64,000 bases of DNA. Origin: Fischerella sp. PCC 9605 (GTDB lineage: Bacteria; Cyanobacteriota; Cyanobacteriia; Cyanobacteriales; Nostocaceae). A program made the position numbers and the translations under genes. Within the stretch, counting starts at the first letter, position 1; the number at the start of each line of letters is the position of its first letter. The DNA is taken from the NCBI RefSeq assembly GCF_000517105.1, contig NZ_KI912151.1:1000125-1064124 (forward strand). Reading direction: 5' to 3'. Under the pieces are notes generated by a model. The model was not told the origin of the DNA, did not search any database, and saw nothing but the letters and a program-made list of their open reading frames with translations. This document shows, piece by piece, positions 48,585 to 56,068 of this stretch.

Positions 48585-49283
48585 ATGAGTATTTTAGATT
48601 CTCTGCCAGATGAGCCAGAAGAACGTATAGATAAACAAAATAATTTAAGGCAACCCCAATTAAAGCTGGATGCACCTTTGAGGATGATGGAAACGGCGTT
48701 TTTAGCCAGCACTGCCAGCTTAATTTGGTTTATTAATTTCTACTTTCCTTTGGGGCCATTGTTGCGGATATTTTTTCCGGTACCTATTGCTCTAGTTTAC
48801 CTGCGCTGGGGTAAACGAGCAGCATGGATGGCAGCGGTAACATCTGGGTTACTATTGTCAGTGCTGATGGGGCCAGTTCGTAGTTTGTTGTTTGTCATGC
48901 CCTTTGCTTTTATGGGAGTACTTTTAGGGGCAGCTTGGCATCGCCGCGTTCCCTGGATTGTTTCGATTAGCTTAGGTGCAGTATTGGGTACTGTAGGGGT
49001 ATTTTTTCGGTTGTGGTTGTTATCTGTATTGTCAGGGGAAGACCTCTGGGTTTATGTGATTAACCAGGTTACAGAGATTATAGAGTGGATATTCCTTAAG
49101 CTAGGAATTCTGGCATCTCCCAGTGTGTCTTTAATTAATTTGGGAGCGATCGCTCTAATTGTGTTCAACAATTTTCTCTACCTGTTCGTTGTACACCTGG
49201 CAGCATGGCTGTTGTTGGATCGTCTAGGCAACCCCATTCCCCGCCCCCCGCGCTGGGTACAAGTCCTGATGGATTATGAATAA
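48585..49283 (+). CDS. DUF2232 membrane protein
   Basis: 232 residues. Polar N-terminus (~40), then six or so membrane helices: LASTASLIWFINFYFPLGPLLRIFFPVPIALVYLRWG, and others. DUF2232 proteins are conserved in cyanobacteria; a transport-related role similar to ECF S-components or to MreD has been suggested for this general class, but none is shown. It lies between Crp-family and CobT-like genes, all on the plus strand, but separated by repeats. Confidence 0.82.
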   Translation: MSILDSLPDEPEERIDKQNNLRQPQLKLDAPLRMMETAFLASTASLIWFINFYFPLGPLLRIFFPVPIALVYLRWGKRAAWMAAVTSGLLLSVLMGPVRSLLFVMPFAFMGVLLGAAWHRRVPWIVSISLGAVLGTVGVFFRLWLLSVLSGEDLWVYVINQVTEIIEWIFLKLGILASPSVSLINLGAIALIVFNNFLYLFVVHLAAWLLLDRLGNPIPRPPRWVQVLMDYE

Positions 49284-49358
49284 TAGTTAGTGGTTAGTAG
49301 TTAGTGGTTAGTTGAAATTCCTACTAACTACTACCAACTAACTACTACCAACTAACTT
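49284..49358. repeat. Heptad repeats before the CobT-like gene
   Basis: (TTAGTGG/TTAGTAG)n and (CTACCAACTAA)n form complementary arms; the start codon follows directly. Confidence 0.65.
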
Positions 49359-50564
49359 ATGATTCGCATTTATACCCAAATTGAACAGGGTAAGGCATGG
49401 ACTGCTCGGTATCGCAGTTGTTCACCCGTATTTGCATGTGTGTTAGGTTTTACCGAAACTGGTTTAATTCCCGGAATTTCCGCAGCTGGTCTTACACCCG
49501 AGGATCGAAAATACACAGCAATTGCTGATGCTGAATTTCTCTACTACGGCACAGGAAGAAAACCCCAATATCCCCTACCGCCTCTTACTGCTGGTGCTTC
49601 CCCTGTGTTGATTTCTCGGGCTGTGGTCGAAGCTTTGAATATTCCAATTTATTTATTTAACGCTGGGCTACCCCTACTCCCTGCTATACCAATGATTGAT
49701 TTGGGTGGCACACCTGCTAGGTGTTTAAGTCATGGTCATGCTTTGGAATTGGCAACAGTACAGCACTTGTTAGAACAAGGACTGCTTTGGGGTGAACGGC
49801 TGGCTGCCAATATTCAAAAAGGCTATGTGATATTAAGTGAGTGTGTTGTTGGTGGAACGACAACTGCCTTGGCTATATTAACTGGTTTAGGTATCAACGC
49901 AGTTGGCAAAGTCAACAGCAGCCACCCGGTTTGCAACCACGAGCAAAAGTGGGCACTGGTGCAGGCGGGATTGGAGAAGATGAGGCAAGGGGCAATGGGC
50001 AATGGGCATCGGGCATCGGGCAAGGGTAAAAAAACCAATTCCCAATTCCCAATCCCCAATCCCCCACTCTTGGTTGCTCCTCTCCAACTCGTAGCAGCTG
50101 TGGGCGATCCCATGCAGGTGAGTGTAGCGGGAATGGCGATCGCACTCAGTCGCAGTTGTGGTGTTTTGCTTGCTGGTGGAACGCAAATGCTGGCGGTATA
50201 CGCACTGATAAATGCGATCGCTACAGCTTATGCTCTCTCTTGGCGACCGGAAGAAGTAGTGGTTGGTACTACTCGCTGGGTAGCAGAAGATCCCACGGGT
50301 AGCACTGTTGAATTAGCTCAACTCGTGGGCAGAAGTTGCATAAATCTGGGTGGTATCCCTGTGCCCTTGTTAGCAACTCAGTTAAGTTTTGCTGATTCTC
50401 GTTATCCCCAACTCCAAGCTTATGAGCAGGGTTTTGTCAAAGAAGGTATGGGGGCTGGAGGTGCTAGTATTGCCGCTCATCTCTACAAAGATTGGCAGCA
50501 ACATCAGCTTTTGGAAGCAGTTGAAGCTCAAATTGAGTGGTTGCTTTCAATCAATAGTCATTAG
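49359..50564 (+). CDS. CobT-like nicotinate-nucleotide--dimethylbenzimidazole phosphoribosyltransferase family protein
   Basis: 401 residues. Marks of the TIGR00303/CobT-like branch: EFLYYGTGRKPQYPLPPLTAG, SPVLISRAVV, LSECVVGGTTTALAILTGLG, KVNSSHPVCNHEQKW and LQLVAAVGDPMQVSVAGMAIALSRSCGVLLAGGTQM. Expected role is activation of the lower ligand of cobalamin or a related phosphoribosyl transfer. A ~28-residue insert (near residues 210-238: AMGNGHRASGKGKKTNSQFP and IPNP) of repeat origin interrupts the loop between QAGLEKM and APLQLVA. The frame is kept. No cobalamin riboswitch is seen upstream. Confidence 0.87.
   Translation: MIRIYTQIEQGKAWTARYRSCSPVFACVLGFTETGLIPGISAAGLTPEDRKYTAIADAEFLYYGTGRKPQYPLPPLTAGASPVLISRAVVEALNIPIYLFNAGLPLLPAIPMIDLGGTPARCLSHGHALELATVQHLLEQGLLWGERLAANIQKGYVILSECVVGGTTTALAILTGLGINAVGKVNSSHPVCNHEQKWALVQAGLEKMRQGAMGNGHRASGKGKKTNSQFPIPNPPLLVAPLQLVAAVGDPMQVSVAGMAIALSRSCGVLLAGGTQMLAVYALINAIATAYALSWRPEEVVVGTTRWVAEDPTGSTVELAQLVGRSCINLGGIPVPLLATQLSFADSRYPQLQAYEQGFVKEGMGAGGASIAAHLYKDWQQHQLLEAVEAQIEWLLSINSH
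49985..50070 (+). repeat. In-frame composite heptad insert in CobT-like gene
   Basis: GGGCAATGGGCAATGGGCAT CGGGCATCGGGC, then AAGGGTAAAAAAACC, then AATTCCCAATTCCCAATCCC CAATCCCCC. The same two heptad families in the same order and orientation occur in the U32 gene at 56765-56868. Confidence 0.85.
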
Positions 50565-50631
50565 TCCAGAGTCAACAGAGCATTGGCTATGGACTATTGA
50601 CTATTGACTAATTGGTCAATTCTCTTGAAAT

Positions 50632-51009
50632 TTAGTGAATTCTCTTAAGCAGTAATTGTTCTTCTAAGGCAGCAATCCGATTGTATGCTGCTGTTAATTG
50701 TGCTGTCAGTCTTTGAATTTGAATTTCTGGTGCGATTTGCCTATCTCCCCCCTGAAGATTCGAGTCTGGATAAACACCGTCTGCTATTACATCCTTGTGC
50801 TCCATCTCTGGGTTAAAACTGATATGTCCCTTTAACTGTAAGCGGCCAGTCTCGCTATTTTCTAGAAGATTATCTCTATCCTCGTGTGTTGTTTCCAAGC
50901 AGCACGTCGATAAAGCTTGAGATACTTTATTATCAAGCTGCTCAATCACTTGGTAGAGGGCATCCAATTTATAACTCAGAGTTAGCACCTGCTTCTGTAA
51001 TGGCTCCAT
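50632..51009 (-). CDS. Small coiled-coil protein, unknown function
   Basis: 125 residues. Helical N-terminus (MEPLQKQVLTLSYKLDALYQVIEQLDNKVSQAL) with heptad pattern, a polar middle (~40-95) and a second coiled coil (IQIQRLTAQLTAAYNRIAALEEQLL). Coding-like composition. I recognise no named family. It converges with the CobT-like gene and is separated from it by GACTATTG heptads. Confidence 0.6.
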   Translation of the reverse strand: MEPLQKQVLTLSYKLDALYQVIEQLDNKVSQALSTCCLETTHEDRDNLLENSETGRLQLKGHISFNPEMEHKDVIADGVYPDSNLQGGDRQIAPEIQIQRLTAQLTAAYNRIAALEEQLLLKRIH

Positions 51010-51582
51010 TTAATACCCTCATCCGCTTATTTTTCTCTATGGTATTCAATCTAATGGCAACGTTAAACATACTTATGATTTTTTTAAGTTTTAATATCAT
51101 TTTTTAAAAGAAAATATTTAAATTCATCATTCAGTAATAATTCTAAATACTTTTAGAAAGTTTCACTAAACATAAGTGTTGAGAAAGATAAATTTTTGGG
51201 AGTTTTTTCAAAAAACTAGCGCTATGTCTGATGCTGCTTGACTTTTAGCTGCATCCAAAGAAAAAACACTGAAAAAATATTCATATAAATCAGTTATATG
51301 GTTGAGGTTGGTATAGAACTGGTTAAGAAAATTAGGAGTAGATGCATCATGAAAATATGATAGGCTTCCAGACTGGCTAACAGTGACTGAAACCAGATAA
51401 TTTATGTTGAAACGAAAGATAAATATATTGATTGAGCAAAAACAAGCCAAAATCTTACTAAAGCAAGATGCTAATGCTTTTTAGCAATGAAATCTAGCAA
51501 GATTGAGTATTGATTCTATTCAAAAAGCAGAATTGCTAAATTGAGATAAAATCGCCCAAAAAAGTCTCAAATTCTAAAATCA
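51010..51582. other. Intergenic region, no supported gene
   Basis: AT-rich. A minus-strand ORF at 51208-51450 has weak protein-like character only. No repeats noticed. Confidence 0.45.
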
Positions 51583-52734
51583 ATGCATAGACGGTCTTTT
51601 TTGCAAGGAACGGTAGCACTGGCACTCGTGCAGGTGCTAGTTGGATGTAATGGCAACAAACAGGCAAAATTAAGCATTCAGTTGTTGAAAGGTTCAATCC
51701 CCGCTCAGGTAGTTGATAGGTTTCGCCAATATTTGCAGCAGGGGGTACAGTTAAAATTCGCCCCTGTAGAGCAGTTACAGGATTTATTTCAAGAATTGAA
51801 AACTTGGCACAATCAAGCTCAAACCAGCGATCGCGGGAAGGGATGGAGCGTGCCTATGCCCTTTGGATCATCAGAAAAAGCTGCTGTCGCCGATCTGGTG
51901 ACATTAGGGGATTACTGGCTAAAAACAGCAATTGAGCAGAAATTAATTCAACCATTAGAAGTAGGGCAGCTAAAACAGTGGTCTGCTTTGCCGCAACGCT
52001 GGCAGGAATTAGTGAGGCGCAACGAGCAAGGTTATCTGGATGCGAAAGGAAAAATTTGGGCAGCTCCTTACCGTTGGGGTAGTACGGTAATTGTCTATCG
52101 TCGAGACAAGTTTCGGGAATTGGGATGGACACCAACAGACTGGAGCGATTTATGGCGAAGTGAACTGCGCGATCGCATTTCTTTGCTAAATCACCCACGG
52201 GAAGTGATTGGTTTAGTTTTAAAAAAACTGGGAAAATCCTATAACACCGAGAATTTGAACGCCATAGCAAACTTGGAAGGGGAATTGCGCACTTTAAACC
52301 AACAGGTAAAGTTTTATGATTCCACAAAATATTTAGAACCCCTGATTATTGGAGATACTTGGCTAGCAGTGGGTTGGTCAAATGATGTATTGCCAACGAT
52401 TGGACGTTATCCGCAACTTAGGGCAGTTATTCCTCGATCGGGAACAGCACTGTGGTCAGACGTATGGGTAAAACCTGCGGGTATTAATGAAGGGGATTTA
52501 GCTTATAAATGGATTGATTTTTGTTGGCAACCAAACGTTACTGAGCTAATTTCTGTGCTTACTAAAACAAATTCACCAATTCCTACAAAAATTAAAGCTT
52601 CTGATATCCAACAGCCATTACGCAATTTGTTATTAAATAATAATGAAATTATTGCTAAAAGTGAATTTTTACTTCCCCTACCACCAGCAGTTGCTTCTCA
52701 ATATGAATCTTTATTCGCAAAAATAAAGAGTTAG
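51583..52734 (+). CDS. Extracellular solute-binding lipoprotein (PotD/family 1-like)
   Basis: 383 residues. Twin-arginine start MHRRSFLQG followed by a hydrophobic stretch and lipobox VLVGC (cysteine near residue 22), so it is predicted to be Tat-exported and lipid-anchored. The mature part resembles periplasmic binding proteins of the spermidine/putrescine or iron type: YRWGSTVIVYRRDKFRELGWTPTDWSDLWRSELRDRI, AVGWSNDVLPTI, DVWVKPAG. Ligand cannot be assigned. No ATPase or permease is adjacent. Confidence 0.85.
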   Translation: MHRRSFLQGTVALALVQVLVGCNGNKQAKLSIQLLKGSIPAQVVDRFRQYLQQGVQLKFAPVEQLQDLFQELKTWHNQAQTSDRGKGWSVPMPFGSSEKAAVADLVTLGDYWLKTAIEQKLIQPLEVGQLKQWSALPQRWQELVRRNEQGYLDAKGKIWAAPYRWGSTVIVYRRDKFRELGWTPTDWSDLWRSELRDRISLLNHPREVIGLVLKKLGKSYNTENLNAIANLEGELRTLNQQVKFYDSTKYLEPLIIGDTWLAVGWSNDVLPTIGRYPQLRAVIPRSGTALWSDVWVKPAGINEGDLAYKWIDFCWQPNVTELISVLTKTNSPIPTKIKASDIQQPLRNLLLNNNEIIAKSEFLLPLPPAVASQYESLFAKIKS

Positions 52735-52738
52735 TAAT

Positions 52739-52860
52739 TGGTTGTTTGTTGATTGTTGATTGTTGATTGTTGGTTGTTGGTTGTTAATCACTAGCTACTG
52801 ACTGTACAGGTGCAAGTTCTTGCGCCCCTGACAACTACCCAACTACTAACCACTAACCAA
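52739..52860. repeat. Heptad repeats (GTTGATT)n
   Basis: TGGTTGTTTGTTGATTGTTG, then GATTGTTGATTGTTGGTTGT, between the solute-binding protein and the exported protein gene; followed by ACTACCCAACTACTAACCAC. Confidence 0.7.
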
Positions 52861-52890
52861 TGTACAGACGTGCCATGGCACGTCTGTACA
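52861..52890. repeat. Perfect 30-bp palindrome, core TGCCATGGCA
   Basis: TGTACAGACGTGCCA followed by its exact reverse complement. Same core as 13211-13238. It lies between convergent genes, so it may act as a terminator structure. Confidence 0.9.
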
Positions 52891-52903
52891 ACCACTAACT
52901 ATT

Positions 52904-53413
52904 TTAAAAAGAGCGTCCTAAACCAAACTTGCCTTGAGAATTTATTTCTATCCTGCATAAAGCTGGATTTACATTTAAATTACAAGTGTAGGTTGCCAAA
53001 CGTTCTTGTTGATAATTGAAAACTCTGACATTGTAACCATGATTTCTAACAACGCTACCCAAACGGTTCACAAAATCGTAGCGTTCTAGATAATCTAGTA
53101 AGCTCCAAATTTGTTGATTCACCACTACGTCTACTCGTGCGGTTTGGTTGTTTGTGGCTGGATAAGTTATCCAGTTATCTAGCAGTTTATTTTCGGAGGT
53201 TTCTTTTATCCACCACAAACTCGGAACAGTTAACTGCTGTTGATTAATGGTGTTAGCTGTGTTAGCAGAGTTTTTAGGATTAGTTAATAAATCAAGCTCT
53301 AGTGGTGCGTCAGAAGGAACTGGAATTGATGGAGTTTTTGCTAGCAAAGGTGATGTGGATAGAAAGCAAACCGTAGTCAGGTAGGTTCCAAAAAATAGAG
53401 CAAGCTGGCGCAT
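52904..53413 (-). CDS. Exported protein of unknown function
   Basis: 169 residues from the ATG at 53413 (MRQLALFFGTYLTTVCFLSTSPLLAK), which gives a clean Sec signal peptide with a probable cut after LLA; an upstream in-frame start at 53458 would bury it. The mature part has LWWIKETSENKLLDNWITYP and RVDVVVNQQIWSLLDYLERYDFVNRLG and YNVRVFNYQQERLATYTC. A cysteine pair (C..C in TYTCNLNVNPALCR) may form a disulphide. No family recognised; likely a cyanobacterial-specific periplasmic protein. Confidence 0.75.
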   Translation of the reverse strand: MRQLALFFGTYLTTVCFLSTSPLLAKTPSIPVPSDAPLELDLLTNPKNSANTANTINQQQLTVPSLWWIKETSENKLLDNWITYPATNNQTARVDVVVNQQIWSLLDYLERYDFVNRLGSVVRNHGYNVRVFNYQQERLATYTCNLNVNPALCRIEINSQGKFGLGRSF

Positions 53414-53526
53414 TTTCTTCTTATTTGTGAATTGGTGAGAGATCCCATAACTAATCAATCTCTAGCTATTCCGATCTCACTGCTACTTAGAATAGTTCCC
53501 TCTTATTTTATGCAGCTGGGTTAATT

Positions 53527-53637
53527 ACAAAGGTCATTTTGCCGTTGTATGGCGATCGCAATTATTTACACGCACTGGGTAGCACGTTGCAGGAACGCTA
53601 TTTTGGTTTAGAGGTGGTTTACCCGTCAGATAGTTAA
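53527..53637 (+). pseudogene. Unidentified gene remnant
   Basis: A 36-codon open segment (TKVILPLYGDRNYLHALGST LQERYFGLEVVYPSDS) closed by a stop has protein-like composition, but there is no start codon or upstream continuation. Family not recognised. Confidence 0.3.
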
Positions 53638-53750
53638 GGTTTTCTCAATTTAAAATCAACCACAGAGAGCATAGAAGATTCCCTGCGTACTCTGTGGTAA
53701 AAATCAAAACTTATATTAAACTCCACACCCACATTTTTACCTTAATAAAG

Positions 53751-54695
53751 CTAATGACTTTGCTCTTGCAGCAAAGCCTGAAAGCGTTCATCAGAGCGGA
53801 TGTTGTCAAAGTCTGACTGAGTTTTGATCATTTGCAGGTATGTTTCTGGACAGAGACTTATTGCTTGTTGCAAGTTCTCAATTGCTGCCTCGACATTGTT
53901 CTGTAAGATCAAACAGCGAGCTTTGTTGTACCAAATCGTAGGATCGTTTGGCTGTAAATCTCCGGCTCGATTGTAGCTGATCAGTGCATCTTCGTAATGT
54001 TCTAATTTTTCCCAAGCAATACCTCGGTTTAACCACGCTTTGTAGTGGTTGGGTTGAATTGCCAAGGCGCGATCAAAGCTCTTGATGGCTTTTTGATAAC
54101 GTCCCCACTCATTCAAAGTTACGCCTCGGTTATGCCAAGCCATAACGTTATCAGTATCAAACTCAATGGCGCGATCGTAGCTGTTAAGAGCTTCTTCGTA
54201 AAGCTTGAGTTCTCTTAAAGCATTGCCTTTGTTGTTCCATGCCCAATAGGCATCTGCTTGTAGGTTCAAACTACGCTCAAAGCTCTTGATAGCTTGTTCA
54301 TACTGCTTCAAGTCGCACAAAGTCAAACCGCGATTGTGCCAAACAGTAGCAGCATTGGGGTTAAATTCAATGGCACGGTCAAAGCTGTTGAGAGCATCTA
54401 GGTGGCGTTCTAACTTTCCTAGAGCAATGGCGCGGTTATGCCAAACCCAACAATCGTTGGTGCGTAATCTCAGCGTCTCATCAAAACATGCGATCGCATC
54501 TTCGTGGCGACCTAAAGAACCGAGAGCAAAGCCTTTCTGGAATAAAGCTTCTGGATAATCTGGCTTACATCTGATTGCTTTGTCGAGGCTGGCGATCGCT
54601 GCTTCAAACTTTTTTACTTTGTTCCGTCGCAATCCTTGCTGGAAAAAAAATTCTGCCTCCAGATTTAGAGTCAGTTTAAATGAGTTTGGCATCAT
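53751..54695 (-). CDS. TPR-repeat protein
   Basis: 314 residues, made almost entirely of about eight 34-residue TPR units (for example AWHNRGLTLCDLKQYEQAIKSF and similar WHNRAIALGKLERHLDALNSF). No signal peptide or catalytic domain. TPRs mediate protein-protein contacts; the partner is unknown. ATGs at 54695 and 54692 both follow AAGG closely; start not decidable. Confidence 0.93.
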   Translation of the reverse strand: MMPNSFKLTLNLEAEFFFQQGLRRNKVKKFEAAIASLDKAIRCKPDYPEALFQKGFALGSLGRHEDAIACFDETLRLRTNDCWVWHNRAIALGKLERHLDALNSFDRAIEFNPNAATVWHNRGLTLCDLKQYEQAIKSFERSLNLQADAYWAWNNKGNALRELKLYEEALNSYDRAIEFDTDNVMAWHNRGVTLNEWGRYQKAIKSFDRALAIQPNHYKAWLNRGIAWEKLEHYEDALISYNRAGDLQPNDPTIWYNKARCLILQNNVEAAIENLQQAISLCPETYLQMIKTQSDFDNIRSDERFQALLQEQSH

Positions 54696-54898
54696 ACCTT
54701 GGGATGAACTTTATTTATCCGATTCAAAAAACAATAACATAACTTAATAACTAAATTCTTTATTAATTGTTAATTGCAAAGAAAAAACTCTTCCTGGGAG
54801 AGTTGCTCAAATCTCAACAATAAAGTTGCCATTTTGACTTAAGTTCATCAACTCTATGTTTCTGGGAATACTAAGTGGAACAGTTTTGGTTCCAACTA

Positions 54899-56068
54899 AT
54901 GAATCTCAGTATTGCATACCTAGCTCAAGGCAAACTGTATCTTAAATTTCATCAAGCACCCGTGCGTGAGTTTGAAAGTCAGTTTGGGCAAACAGTTCAG
55001 GAAAGAATGTTACAAACACAGCAACGCAAGGCTTGGAAGAATCGAGGCTTAATGGAAATGATGTTACCTCCTGGCGTTGTAGAGCAGATGCAGCAGCAAC
55101 CGGAAGCAAAGCTGAATGTGGTTATCAGTAGTCTTTGCAAAGGAGAAAAAGGCAAGTTAATTTATGCGTTAGAAGCAGGAGATGTGGGTGGTATCTTTAC
55201 GCTCGAACCTTCACGCGAGCATGAACAACGCCTCTTTCACAATGCCGATTTTCAGGTGGGATATCTGAGTTTTCACCCCGAACGGGAAATCATCGCCTGT
55301 GCGACTATTTACCGCAATGGTATTGCCAATATCGCCATGATGCCGTTGAATGGTTCCCGTCCTCATGATGTCACCGAGGGTGATTCCATCGACTTAGCGC
55401 CTTGCTGGATTCCTGGAAAAAATAAAGCGTTGGTGTTTCAGTCAGCAGGAATTGGGCGCAACAGCCAAGGATACGTGTGCGATCGCGCTCCTTTCAGCAT
55501 CGAAAAACTAGACTGCGATCGCCAAGAAATTACTACTTTAGTAGCCGATCCCAAATACGATTTCTTGGGGCCGCGAATGAAGGCTGACGGCACACTGTAT
55601 TATATTCGTCGCCCCTACCGTCCCAAACAACAGGTGAACTTGCTGCGGTGGCTGCGGGAAATTTTGCTTATCCCTTTCCGTCTTGCCTATGCTATTTTTC
55701 AATGGCTTAACTTCTTTACCCAAATATATACAGGTAAGCCTCTAATGGCAGCAGGTACGCGCAAATCCCTCGATCGCAAACAAATGAGAGTATGGGGAGA
55801 GCTAATTACTCCCGAAATGATAGGGGATAACAAGTTTAGTGAAACAGAAGCCCCTGCTTGGGTGCCGCGCTCGTGGCAGTTGGTGCGACAATTAACAAAT
55901 GGTGTCGCCGAAGTAGTTGCAGAGGGGGTTTTATCCTTTGATTTGGGAGAAGACGGCACGATTGTGTATACCAACGGCAGTGGAATTTACGCGATTCATC
56001 CCGATGGTAATTTAGAGCGTTTATTTGTTGGTAACTCGATTGAATTTGTGGCGATCGTTAATGGGTAA
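54899..56068 (+). CDS. TolB-like beta-propeller protein
   Basis: 389 residues from the ATG at 54899 (MNLSIAYLAQGKLYLKF); a GTG at 54875 is also in frame. Repeated propeller-like strands: YLSFHPEREIIACATIYRNGIANIAMM, DLAPCWIPGKNKALVFQSAGIGRNSQG, FLGPRMKADGTLYYIRRPYRP, GEDGTIVYTNGSGIYAIHPDG. A hydrophobic segment (REILLIPFRLAYAIFQWLNFF, ~255-275) may associate with membrane. Function unknown. Its 3' end overlaps the convergent U32 gene by 11 bases. Confidence 0.7.
   Translation: MNLSIAYLAQGKLYLKFHQAPVREFESQFGQTVQERMLQTQQRKAWKNRGLMEMMLPPGVVEQMQQQPEAKLNVVISSLCKGEKGKLIYALEAGDVGGIFTLEPSREHEQRLFHNADFQVGYLSFHPEREIIACATIYRNGIANIAMMPLNGSRPHDVTEGDSIDLAPCWIPGKNKALVFQSAGIGRNSQGYVCDRAPFSIEKLDCDRQEITTLVADPKYDFLGPRMKADGTLYYIRRPYRPKQQVNLLRWLREILLIPFRLAYAIFQWLNFFTQIYTGKPLMAAGTRKSLDRKQMRVWGELITPEMIGDNKFSETEAPAWVPRSWQLVRQLTNGVAEVVAEGVLSFDLGEDGTIVYTNGSGIYAIHPDGNLERLFVGNSIEFVAIVNG

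Noticed and set aside
49284-49358. Cobalamin riboswitch before the CobT-like gene
   Set aside because: The spacer is only 75 bases of heptad repeats; no B12-box-like sequence is visible.
51208-51450. 80-codon minus-strand ORF
   Set aside because: Some protein-like end (SLDAAKSQAASDIALV), but the start region is low-complexity hydrophobic and AT-rich, and there is no recognisable family.
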